A stretch of 57,915 nucleotides of DNA, taken from Deltaproteobacteria bacterium. GTDB lineage: Bacteria > Myxococcota > B64-G9. The stretch spans positions 1-57,915 of the forward strand of contig JAFDKH010000005.1 of NCBI GenBank assembly GCA_019307065.1, read 5' to 3'. Each line of letters starts with the position of its first letter. Position 1 is the stretch's first letter. Shown here in pieces: positions 1 to 7,486 of this stretch. The notes beneath the pieces were generated by a model. The model worked only from the letters and a program-made list of their open reading frames with translations, was not told the origin of the DNA and ran no database searches. The position numbers were made by a program, and so were the translations under genes.

Positions 1-220
1 GAAAAGAAATCTGGTTGACCCATTCGATCAAGTAGCGAAACAAGATCGCGCCGTAACCCCCGGCCACGCCGACTAAAGCGGCAATCACCAAAAGCGAGAC
101 AGTCTTGCCACCCAGGACTCTGTCAAGCCAATGATCGATGCGCGGCCCGATCGGCCGCCGGGGCCCGACCTGTCTGGCGGGATCTTGTTGGTCGAGTGCA
201 GTGTCGTAGCTAGTAGTCAT
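1..220 (-). CDS. ClC-type chloride channel/antiporter, N-terminal part (runs off window)
   Basis: The first 73 codons are present and the gene continues beyond the window start. After a charged, Pro/Arg-rich cytoplasmic leader comes a hydrophobic segment, LLVIAALVGVAGGYGAILFR, followed by YLIEWVNQ. This matches the helix B start of ClC-family chloride channels and H+/Cl- antiporters, which typically read GLxxGxxAxLFRxLIE. The ATG overlaps the stop of the upstream SulP gene as ATGA, so the two are probably translationally coupled. Pairing of an anion channel with a sulfate permease is suggestive of anion balance, but that is inference. The family call rests on about 35 residues only. Confidence 0.7.
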   Translation of the reverse strand, partial: MTTSYDTALDQQDPARQVGPRRPIGPRIDHWLDRVLGGKTVSLLVIAALVGVAGGYGAILFRYLIEWVNQISF

Positions 221-2799
221 ACTTTTGCCCGATAGGCGGCGCGGATCTTTTTTACTAACTCATCTATATCACACGGCTTTTGCATGTAATCAAAGGCGCC
301 GTGTTTCATGGATTCGACTGCGGCATCGACCGTGCCGTGACCGGTCAACAGGATAACCGACAAATCGGGCCGAGCGTCGGTCAGCTTGACAAGGACATCG
401 TCCCCGCTTTCTCTTTCGAGGATCACATCCAGGATTACCACGGCGTAGTCGTTTTTGAGGGCTAGCTCGATAGCATCTGAGCCTGTGTAACAATAATCTA
501 CGTTCATACCGCGCAGGTTCAGGCGCTTAGAAAGCATGGCCACGAATTCTTTTTCGTCGTCGACCAACAGCACACGAATTTTCGCCTCGCCGATCTCTTC
601 TTCATCGAGTGGAACGACTTGCTTGAGCGGACAGACGATTTCGTCCGATCCCTCGTGGGTGGCAGCCCAGACTGCTTCGACCGCTTCAATCACGGTATTG
701 AACATGTGGTCTTCGCCGATCTTCTCGTACAGGTGCGTCCGCTGCAAAGTGTCTATGACGTGCTCGGGGAAGCCTGCGAAAAAGACATCGTAACCGCCCG
801 AACGGAGACGGTCGACCAGCAAAGACAGCACGTCCTCGCCTGAGGCATCGATCTGATTGATGCCGTCGGCTTTGAAGAGGATGCCTTTGAGCTCGGGCAT
901 GGACATAACCCGGTCGAGTACTTCGTCTTCTAAGAAACTGGTGTTGGCGAAGAACAAGGGCCCATCGAAACGAATCACTGCCAGGTGCTTGCACTGCTTT
1001 AGTCGACGACGCTCTGAGCTGTGCAGGTGTCCGTCGGTCCAGAGCGACAGCTCCGCGACGGCGGGCTTCATCTTGCGGTACAGGAAGACCCCCACCGACA
1101 AGGCAACGCCGATCAAGAGACCCTTGTCCAGGTGAGGAGCGAAAACAAGGGTTGCCGCGAACGAGATTATACTGATGATTCCGTCTGATTTCTTGACCTT
1201 GTAGGCGTGTATGACGCCCTTGAAGTTAATCAATCCGATGACCGCCATCATGATCACGGCCGCCAGCACAGATTGGGGAAGATCATACAGAAGCGGCGTA
1301 AAGAACAGAAGTACGATCACCACTATACCGCTGGTGAAAACACTGGAGAGTCCCGAAACTGCTCCCGCCTGAATGTTGACCGCCGACCGGGAAAACGATC
1401 CTGAGACGGCATAGCTCTGCCCGAAGGAACCGATAATATTGGCAAGACCCTGCCCGATCAGCTCCTGGTTGGGATCCAGTCTTTGGCCGGTGCGGGCTGC
1501 CATGGCCTTGGCAATCGAAATGGCTTCCATGAAACCGAGAATTGAAATAATGATGGCGGCCATGAACAATTGCCCGAAAATCGATGTGTCCCATTTCGGC
1601 AAGGACAACTTCGGCAGACCACTCGGAATCGTACCAACCACATTTCCACCACCGACAAAAGTCAGTTTGGCTAGATCTAGTGGGTTGTTGCCGACTTTCA
1701 AGTGCCAGACGTGGTCCCCATCCTCGTTGTCGAGTACAGGGACAAAGCGAAATCCACCATTCTCCTCGACTAGCCTGAATTCCAGTTGGCGCAACGACTT
1801 ACGTATCTCGGAGGTGTCTTCCTTGATTTGGAGAATCTGTTTGTCCAACAAGCCTGCCATAGCGTGAAGTTGCAGGGCTGTCTTGGGCTGGACTTCTGCT
1901 TCGATCTTGTCAGCTTCGCCCCTGAGCATGTTCAAATCGAGATCGTGACGTACGTGGCAGCTCTTGCACACGCTATGTTCTATCTCTTCGATTTTTTTCA
2001 CTTGCGGGCTGAGAATAGCCCGGGCTTCTGAAGCAATTTCTATATCACGCACGTCGGCGTTGAACTTCCGCACTTGATCAGAAACCTGCTCGGAATCGAC
2101 TTGGTCGAGACTGACAGTCTTGTTATTCTGAAACCCGACCCAGCTGGATATCAGAGTCGTCACAACGACCGCAGCTAAGACGTTGGGGATCTTCGGGTTC
2201 AATTTTCTCAGAAAGAACATTATTGCGAAGGCGAGCGCCCCAAGGAAAAATGTTGGCCAGTGAGTGTAATAGCAGGCTGCAACAATTACTCGCCAAATTG
2301 TTTCGTAATGGTGCTCGGCTTTGTCCACTGAAACGCCGAAAATCTTCGACAGCTGGCTGGTGGCGATGATGATGGCGGCGGCGTTGGTAAATCCGATCAC
2401 AACCGGGTGGGACAGGAAATTCACCACTACGCCCAGGCGTAGCACGCCCAGGGAGAACTGAAACAGACCGACCAAAAGTGCGAGAAAAATCGCATAGGCG
2501 ATGTATGCCTCTCCACCTGCCGTTGCCAAAGGTTCCAGGGTTGCAGCGGTCATGAGAGACACTACCGCCACGGGACCAGTAGCAAGCTGTCGGCTTGATC
2601 CGAAAAGTGCAGCCGTTATGGGCGGCAAGAAAGCGGCATACAAGCCGTAATAGGCCGGAAGCCCGGCCAGCTGGGCATAGGCCATGGATTGAGGAATCAA
2701 GACCAGCGCAACTGTCAGGCCCGAAAGAAAATCGATCCTGAGAGAACTGAATTTGTAGCCCTTGAACCATTTAATAAATGGAAATATTCTACCCAACAT
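217..2799 (-). CDS. SulP sulfate permease with extracytoplasmic CXXCH insertion, STAS and receiver domains
   Basis: This 860-residue protein starts like SulP/SLC26 anion transporters (IPQSMAYAQLAGLP, GLYAAFLPP, then GSFSRSAVN near residue 460), with a STAS domain at about 600-720 and a CheY-like receiver at about 738-860 (VLLVDDE, phosphoacceptor in VVILDVI, lysine in MQKP). Typical SulP proteins have about 550-600 residues. The extra length is the receiver plus an insertion at about 222-388, between predicted TM7 and TM8. With a cytoplasmic N terminus that loop faces the periplasm. It holds heptad-like helices and CKSCH at 278-282, a c-type heme motif. The likely role is sulfate uptake controlled by a phosphorelay and possibly by redox state. 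The Shine-Dalgarno site is weak; the first ATG is used because the conserved N terminus follows it. Confidence 0.9.
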   Translation of the reverse strand: MLGRIFPFIKWFKGYKFSSLRIDFLSGLTVALVLIPQSMAYAQLAGLPAYYGLYAAFLPPITAALFGSSRQLATGPVAVVSLMTAATLEPLATAGGEAYIAYAIFLALLVGLFQFSLGVLRLGVVVNFLSHPVVIGFTNAAAIIIATSQLSKIFGVSVDKAEHHYETIWRVIVAACYYTHWPTFFLGALAFAIMFFLRKLNPKIPNVLAAVVVTTLISSWVGFQNNKTVSLDQVDSEQVSDQVRKFNADVRDIEIASEARAILSPQVKKIEEIEHSVCKSCHVRHDLDLNMLRGEADKIEAEVQPKTALQLHAMAGLLDKQILQIKEDTSEIRKSLRQLEFRLVEENGGFRFVPVLDNEDGDHVWHLKVGNNPLDLAKLTFVGGGNVVGTIPSGLPKLSLPKWDTSIFGQLFMAAIIISILGFMEAISIAKAMAARTGQRLDPNQELIGQGLANIIGSFGQSYAVSGSFSRSAVNIQAGAVSGLSSVFTSGIVVIVLLFFTPLLYDLPQSVLAAVIMMAVIGLINFKGVIHAYKVKKSDGIISIISFAATLVFAPHLDKGLLIGVALSVGVFLYRKMKPAVAELSLWTDGHLHSSERRRLKQCKHLAVIRFDGPLFFANTSFLEDEVLDRVMSMPELKGILFKADGINQIDASGEDVLSLLVDRLRSGGYDVFFAGFPEHVIDTLQRTHLYEKIGEDHMFNTVIEAVEAVWAATHEGSDEIVCPLKQVVPLDEEEIGEAKIRVLLVDDEKEFVAMLSKRLNLRGMNVDYCYTGSDAIELALKNDYAVVILDVILERESGDDVLVKLTDARPDLSVILLTGHGTVDAAVESMKHGAFDYMQKPCDIDELVKKIRAAYRAKV

Positions 2800-2886
2800 C
2801 CAAACCGCCCATGCTCGCTCTATTTCAAACCTGGTCGAAAAAACCTTACCCGCCCGGAAAAGCTGTGGTACTATATCACACCGTAT

Positions 2887-2925
2887 CCGATTGAAAAGAC
2901 ATTCTTATTTGCGCTTTTCAATCGG
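2887..2925. repeat. Perfect 12-bp inverted repeat in divergent promoter region
   Basis: CCGATTGAAAAG at 2887-2898 and CTTTTCAATCGG at 2914-2925 are exact inverted copies around a 15-base AT-rich spacer. They lie in the 199-base gap between the divergent SulP gene and the receiver-fused kinase-like gene, so an operator shared by both transcripts, or a leader hairpin of the rightward operon, is plausible. No T-tract follows, which argues against a terminator. The rest of the gap shows no gene. Confidence 0.6.
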
Positions 2926-2998
2926 CGGGCACTGCAGGATATTATTTCTGTTGCGCATACGGCATGATAAACACAGACAGGAATGTGAGGCTGGTCCC

Positions 2999-4210
2999 TT
3001 GGCAATTATTTCACTGTTCAGCGCAGCCTTCTGTCATGGCGACGAGATTGCAGATGCGCTTGTCCGTGAACAAGGGCTGAGCCTGATCGACGCCAACCTG
3101 CTGGGCAAAGCGGCCCAACAATTTGGCACTCCGCAAGACAAGCTGCTGCGGGCCATGGAAGGCCCGCCTTTCGTTTTCAATAAGTTTACCCGTAAGCGTG
3201 AGCTGCTGCTTACCCAAATCAAGACCGCTTTGGCCGAAATGTTGTCCGACCGGCAGATTATTCACGGCTACGCCGCCCATCTGGTCCCGGCTAACATAAA
3301 ACACGTCCTGCGCGTCTGCCTGCTGGCCGATCCCGAGTGGCGCGCCGAGCAAATCGTTCACGAGAGAAATGCAAGCTTGCCGGATGCGCGTAACCTCGTT
3401 CGCGAAGAGGACCATAAACGCGCCCAGTGGACTCAACTGCTTTTCAAAGCACCACCCTGGGATAAGACATTGTACGACGTGAAGATTCCGTTGAATGCTA
3501 CGGGGATCGACGGGGCTGTAAAGTTGATCGCAGAGCACGCCGGCAAAGAAGTTCTGGCTTACTCCGAAGCAGCCCGGAATTCTTTGCAGGATTTCTCGAT
3601 TGCCGCCCGATCCGAGATGGCGCTGGTAAAAGCAAAACACTACCATACGGTTTCCTGCACTGAAGGCGTCGTCAACGTAATCGTGAACGAATACGTCATT
3701 TTACTCGAGCGGTTGGAATCCGACATTAAGCGGATTCTCAAAAAGGTGGAGGGAGTGAGCGAGGTTCGCGTGAAAACTGGCCCCAACTATCGACCATCTT
3801 CGGTCTTCGCCAACGTCGATTTCGAGCTTCCTGAAAAAGTGCTTCTGGTTGACGACGAGAAGGACTTCGTCATGACCCTTTCGGAGCGCCTTCAGATGCG
3901 CGACTTGCAGCCCGCCACGGCCTATAGCGGAGAGGATGCTCTAAACCTGATCAAGGAAGAGACTCCAGATGTAATAGTCCTCGACCTCAAGATGCCGGGA
4001 ATAGACGGCTTCGACGTCCTCAAGCAGGTCAAAACAGAACACCCGGAAGTGGAAGTGATCATCTTGACCGGGCACGGGAACGAAAAGGACAAAGAGCTCT
4101 GCATGGAACTGGGGGCCTTTGCCTACCTGGAAAAGCCGGTTGATATCGACGTACTTTCCGACGTGATAAAACGCGCCAATGAGTCCATCCGGGCCCACCG
4201 GGACCAATAA
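2999..4210 (+). CDS. Cytidylate kinase-like protein with degenerate P-loop, BON-like segment and receiver domain
   Basis: Residues 1-185 resemble the cytidylate-kinase-like family (PF13189 type): a beta strand, a loop, DEIADALVREQGLSLID and further conserved blocks. The usual nucleotide loop with SRxxGSGG is here LFSAAFCHG, so kinase activity is doubtful. Residues about 205-275 look like a BON-type alpha/beta segment (VEGVSEVRVKTG). Residues about 281-403 are a complete receiver (VLLVDDE, VLDLKMPG, TGHG, EKPVD). I chose the TTG at 2999, 8 bases after TGAGG, because the domain starts there; upstream in-frame sequence has no family similarity. It heads the run of kinases and receivers and is divergent from the sulfate permease, so a part in a sulfate-uptake phosphorelay is inferred. 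Confidence 0.72.
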   Translation: MAIISLFSAAFCHGDEIADALVREQGLSLIDANLLGKAAQQFGTPQDKLLRAMEGPPFVFNKFTRKRELLLTQIKTALAEMLSDRQIIHGYAAHLVPANIKHVLRVCLLADPEWRAEQIVHERNASLPDARNLVREEDHKRAQWTQLLFKAPPWDKTLYDVKIPLNATGIDGAVKLIAEHAGKEVLAYSEAARNSLQDFSIAARSEMALVKAKHYHTVSCTEGVVNVIVNEYVILLERLESDIKRILKKVEGVSEVRVKTGPNYRPSSVFANVDFELPEKVLLVDDEKDFVMTLSERLQMRDLQPATAYSGEDALNLIKEETPDVIVLDLKMPGIDGFDVLKQVKTEHPEVEVIILTGHGNEKDKELCMELGAFAYLEKPVDIDVLSDVIKRANESIRAHRDQ

Positions 4211-4223
4211 GGTGTCAAGTTAG

Positions 4224-5942
4224 ATGAACTGGTTTTCACGCCAGATTCAGAAGCTAATTTTTACCGAAGGACCTGCGCGCGAACCCGGTCATCCATCGCG
4301 TTACCGACGCATGTGGCGCAACACTGTCATCACCGTCGCCGCCGTAGCAATCATTCCATTATTGGGAATCACTTTCGTCAACTATTACCTCTACCATCAA
4401 TCCTTCCAGAAGGAACTCACCGAACCGATCCTTCGTATCACGTCGATCACCAAACGTTCTTTGGAATCCTTTCTCGAGGAAAGAATCGCTGCCGCCAAGT
4501 ACGTCTCTTCGCGAGAGAAGCCCGAAGACCTGTTCGATCAAAAGAAACTGGCAGGGATCTTCTCCAGGATGAGAAAATCCTTCGGCGGCATCGTGGATAT
4601 CGGGGTTATCGACTCCACAGGTATCATGCGAACATATGCGGGACCTTACGATCTGGCCGGCAAGAACTATCGCAACCAGGACTGGTTCGACAAGATGCTG
4701 GTTCGAGGCGTCTATGTATCGGATGTCTTCCTCGGTCACCGGCAACTTCCCCATTTTATCGTCGCTGTAAAAAACGAAGACGAACATGCCAAGCCGATAA
4801 TCTTCCGGGCAACTATCGATATGGAATGGATGGTCCGACAGATCCAGGTCGCTGGCCTCAAGCAAAATTGCGATGTGTTTCTACTGAATCAGTCAGGATC
4901 GTTGCAGACGCCATCCCGTCTATTTGGGGAAGCCTTGTCCCAATTCCCCGGCCGGCTTCCTCGGTATTCAGAAGATTCGGAGTTGATCGAGGAAGTCACA
5001 ATCCAGAAAGAAACCTATTTGATGGGGTATGCCTATATCGCTCAATCGCCATTTCTATTCGTAATTATCGCGAACAACCGTGACCTGAATAAAGGCTGGT
5101 TGTCTTATCAGAGAGAGATGCTGGCATTCCTGGCCATCAGCATTATTGCAATTGTGGCGATCATCATGGGCATTACTACCAATTGGGTAACGCGGATCAA
5201 AGAAGCCGACCAGCGCCGCGAAGCCAGCCTGCACAACATCGAACACCAGAACCGCATGGCATCCATTGGGAGGCTGGCTGCAGGTGTGGCGCATGAGATA
5301 AACAACCCAATGGCGATTATCAACGAAAAAGCCGGCCTGGTGAATGACTTGCTCAACCTTTCCGATGATGATTCTCCCCTGAAAGAAAAACTGCGCAAAC
5401 AGACCGATTCCATTATCAAGTCCGTCGCCCGTTGCAGTGAAATCACCCATCGCTTGCTGGGGTTCGCACGCCACATGGATGTGAAACACGAACCGGTTGC
5501 GGTGGACGCGCTGATTAGAGATGTACTGGGTTTTTTGGAGAAGGAAGCCGTTTACCGGGACATTCAAGTCGAAATGTCTGTGCCCGACTCGCTGCCGACC
5601 ATCCACAGCGACAAAGGGCAACTGCAGCAGCTTTTCCTCAACCTAATCAATAATGCTTTCGATGCGATGCACAGAAATGGACGCATCGATATCAGCGTGG
5701 TTAATCAAAAACCAGACAAAGTGGTTGTTGCGATTAGGGACAGCGGCGTGGGAATTCCGCAGGAACACTTGGATCGCATTTTCGAGCCTTTTTTCACGAC
5801 CAAGAAATCGAAAGGTACAGGCCTCGGATTATCCATTACTTATGGTATAGTCCAGAAGCTCCGCGGCTCTATTTCTGTCGAAAGCGAGATCGGCAAGGGA
5901 ACAACTTTCACGGTCACCTTGCCGGTAGGCGGTCCGGCCTGA
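4224..5942 (+). CDS. Membrane sensor histidine kinase with extracellular Cache domain
   Basis: A 572-residue class I histidine kinase. A membrane segment lies at about 32-54 and a second at about 297-320. The roughly 240 residues between them have dCache-like features (GVIDSTGIMRTYAGPY, NYRNQDWF), suggesting binding of a small ligand outside the membrane. The HisKA helix carries the phosphoacceptor H357 in AAGVAHEINNP. The ATPase domain has the N box (NLINNAFDAM), G1 (DSGVGIP), F box and G2 (GTGLGLSI). It starts 13 bases after the preceding stop behind an AAGGTG site, so it is in the same operon as the receiver-fused kinase-like protein and the receivers that follow, which are its probable partners. 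Confidence 0.93.
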   Translation: MNWFSRQIQKLIFTEGPAREPGHPSRYRRMWRNTVITVAAVAIIPLLGITFVNYYLYHQSFQKELTEPILRITSITKRSLESFLEERIAAAKYVSSREKPEDLFDQKKLAGIFSRMRKSFGGIVDIGVIDSTGIMRTYAGPYDLAGKNYRNQDWFDKMLVRGVYVSDVFLGHRQLPHFIVAVKNEDEHAKPIIFRATIDMEWMVRQIQVAGLKQNCDVFLLNQSGSLQTPSRLFGEALSQFPGRLPRYSEDSELIEEVTIQKETYLMGYAYIAQSPFLFVIIANNRDLNKGWLSYQREMLAFLAISIIAIVAIIMGITTNWVTRIKEADQRREASLHNIEHQNRMASIGRLAAGVAHEINNPMAIINEKAGLVNDLLNLSDDDSPLKEKLRKQTDSIIKSVARCSEITHRLLGFARHMDVKHEPVAVDALIRDVLGFLEKEAVYRDIQVEMSVPDSLPTIHSDKGQLQQLFLNLINNAFDAMHRNGRIDISVVNQKPDKVVVAIRDSGVGIPQEHLDRIFEPFFTTKKSKGTGLGLSITYGIVQKLRGSISVESEIGKGTTFTVTLPVGGPA

Positions 5943-5957
5943 GATAATGGGGGTATC

Positions 5958-6332
5958 ATGAAGGAATCGATGAAAGTCATGATCGTCGATGATGAAGAAG
6001 ACTTGATTACAACTCTTGTTGAGCGGCTTGAAATCAGGGGCTTCGACGTGGTCGGCCTACAAACTGGCCAGCAAGCCATCGAACAACTCAAGCAGCGTTC
6101 CTTCGATGTCGTCGTGCTGGATGTAAAACTCAAGGGAGAGGACGGTGTCGAGGTGATGAAGCTAATCAAGCATGACCACCCGACCCTGCCCGTCATTTTA
6201 TTATCCGGTCACATGTCCCAGGAGTCCAGCGAGGAAGGGTTCAGGGCCGGGGCGATTGACTACTTGATCAAACCGATCAACATCGAGGATCTAATCAAGA
6301 AGTTACAAGAAGCCGTTAAAGTGTACGGGTGA
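5958..6332 (+). CDS. Stand-alone response regulator receiver
   Basis: A 124-residue CheY-like receiver without an output domain. The acidic pair is at D11-D12 (IVDDEEDL), the phosphoacceptor is D55 in VVLDVKL, the switch Ser/Thr follows in LLSGH and the lysine lies in LIKPI. It begins 15 bases after the Cache kinase gene. Without an output domain it probably relays phosphate within this cluster, for example to the receivers fused to the permease or to the pseudokinase. Confidence 0.9.
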   Translation: MKESMKVMIVDDEEDLITTLVERLEIRGFDVVGLQTGQQAIEQLKQRSFDVVVLDVKLKGEDGVEVMKLIKHDHPTLPVILLSGHMSQESSEEGFRAGAIDYLIKPINIEDLIKKLQEAVKVYG

Positions 6333-6336
6333 GAGA

Positions 6337-7026
6337 ATGGGCGGAAATCAAGCAGTAGTCCCTGAGCTCGGCAACGGCGGGCTTGTTTTTTTTGGCCAAA
6401 TCATGGCCAATGTATCACACGACTTCAACAACGTCATTACGATTGTCGGCGAGTTGGCCGGACTGCTTCATGATCTTTCGAGTCTGGCGGAAGATGGACG
6501 TCCGATTCCGCTGGAGAAGCTGAAGTCCATCTCTGGAAACATCTCCAAATATATCCTGCGCGGCAAAGAAATAATCTCTCACATGAACAAGTTCTCCCAT
6601 AGCGTGGACGAACCGTACAAGGAATTCGACCTGCAAGAGCTGATCGAAAACATGCAAGCATTGACCCAACGAATTGTCGAGCGTCGCCAGATGAGTCTCT
6701 CTCTTGAACTGCCTGAAGAGAGCATTTCTGTTACCGGCGACCCATTCGAAATGCGTCGCGCTTTTTGGGCTTGCCTGGATCTGTTTTTGGAGTCATCATC
6801 GGCATCAGTTTCAGTCTCGCTGCGTCGGTCGGACAACGGTCGCGAATTGGAACTGGACATGGAAGGGGACATCGCTGAAGCAACACTCGAAGATCACGCT
6901 GTCTGGATCGTGTTAAAGGACCTTGTGTCGCGGTTGGGCGGCCGGTTGAGCAGGAATGATGTCGAAAACCGAACAGTGTTGCGCCTTACGATACCCGCGA
7001 AAGGAACCCGCTATGAGGAGCGCTAA
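6337..7026 (+). CDS. Degenerate histidine kinase / phosphotransferase-like protein
   Basis: This 229-residue protein keeps a HisKA-type phosphoacceptor helix with H28 in MANVSHDFNN, then a long second helix (SISGNISKYILRGKEIISHM). The following region has the length of a small ATPase domain, but I cannot find an N box, a DxGxG motif or a GxGLGL motif. It looks like a dimeric His-phosphotransfer protein or a kinase that has lost ATP binding. It starts four bases after the previous receiver stop and overlaps the next receiver by 14 bases, so it is made together with two receivers and could shuttle phosphate between them. Confidence 0.7.
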   Translation: MGGNQAVVPELGNGGLVFFGQIMANVSHDFNNVITIVGELAGLLHDLSSLAEDGRPIPLEKLKSISGNISKYILRGKEIISHMNKFSHSVDEPYKEFDLQELIENMQALTQRIVERRQMSLSLELPEESISVTGDPFEMRRAFWACLDLFLESSSASVSVSLRRSDNGRELELDMEGDIAEATLEDHAVWIVLKDLVSRLGGRLSRNDVENRTVLRLTIPAKGTRYEER

Positions 7027-7444
7027 AGTTCTTTTGGTTGACGATGAAAAGGGGTTCACGGAAACTCTATCGGAGCGTCTGCAACTTAGAAACTTGACGG
7101 TCTATACCGCCAGCTCAGGGCAAGAAGCCATCGAGCTAGCGAACCAACACCGCTTCGATGCGGTAATCCTCGACCTGCAAATGCCAGGCATGGACGGGAT
7201 CGACACCTTGAAGCAGCTACTGGGCAAAGACGCCGACCTGCAGGTTCTGATCCTTACGGGTCACGGCACGGTGACCAAGGGCGTCGAGGCGATCAAGGCC
7301 GGGGCAACTGAGTTTCTCGAAAAGCCCGTCGATATCCAGACCCTGACCGAGAAAATCGGCACGGCCGCCACTCAACGGGTAGTCTTGACCGAAGAACGCT
7401 CAGCCCAAGCAATCGACGATATTCTGAAACGAAAGGGCTGGTAG
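7013..7444 (+). CDS. Stand-alone response regulator receiver
   Basis: A 143-residue receiver: VLLVDDEKGF, phosphoacceptor D54 in VILDLQMPG, LTGHG and EKPVD, plus a C-terminal helical tail of about 25 residues. The start is the ATG at 7013, 7 bases after AAGGAA, inside the end of the degenerate kinase gene; a longer in-frame extension upstream has no family similarity. It is very similar to the receiver on the pseudokinase and to the one on the SulP fusion (shared pattern LSERLQLRxL), suggesting recent duplication inside this island. Confidence 0.9.
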   Translation: MRSAKVLLVDDEKGFTETLSERLQLRNLTVYTASSGQEAIELANQHRFDAVILDLQMPGMDGIDTLKQLLGKDADLQVLILTGHGTVTKGVEAIKAGATEFLEKPVDIQTLTEKIGTAATQRVVLTEERSAQAIDDILKRKGW

Positions 7445-7486
7445 ACAGTTTCTCTTACGCGATCACGGGATGAACCTCCAATCGAC

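Noticed and set aside
2864-2880. TGTGG-N7-TCACA, similar to a CRP/FNR/HcpR site
   Set aside because: Spacing is 7 and not 6 bases, and one half-site deviates; too weak beside the perfect 12-bp dyad nearby.
2762-2998. A longer N terminus of the cytidylate-kinase-like protein (79 extra residues)
   Set aside because: It would cross the 12-bp inverted repeat and overlap the divergent SulP start; the family fold begins at the TTG at 2999, which has its own ribosome site.
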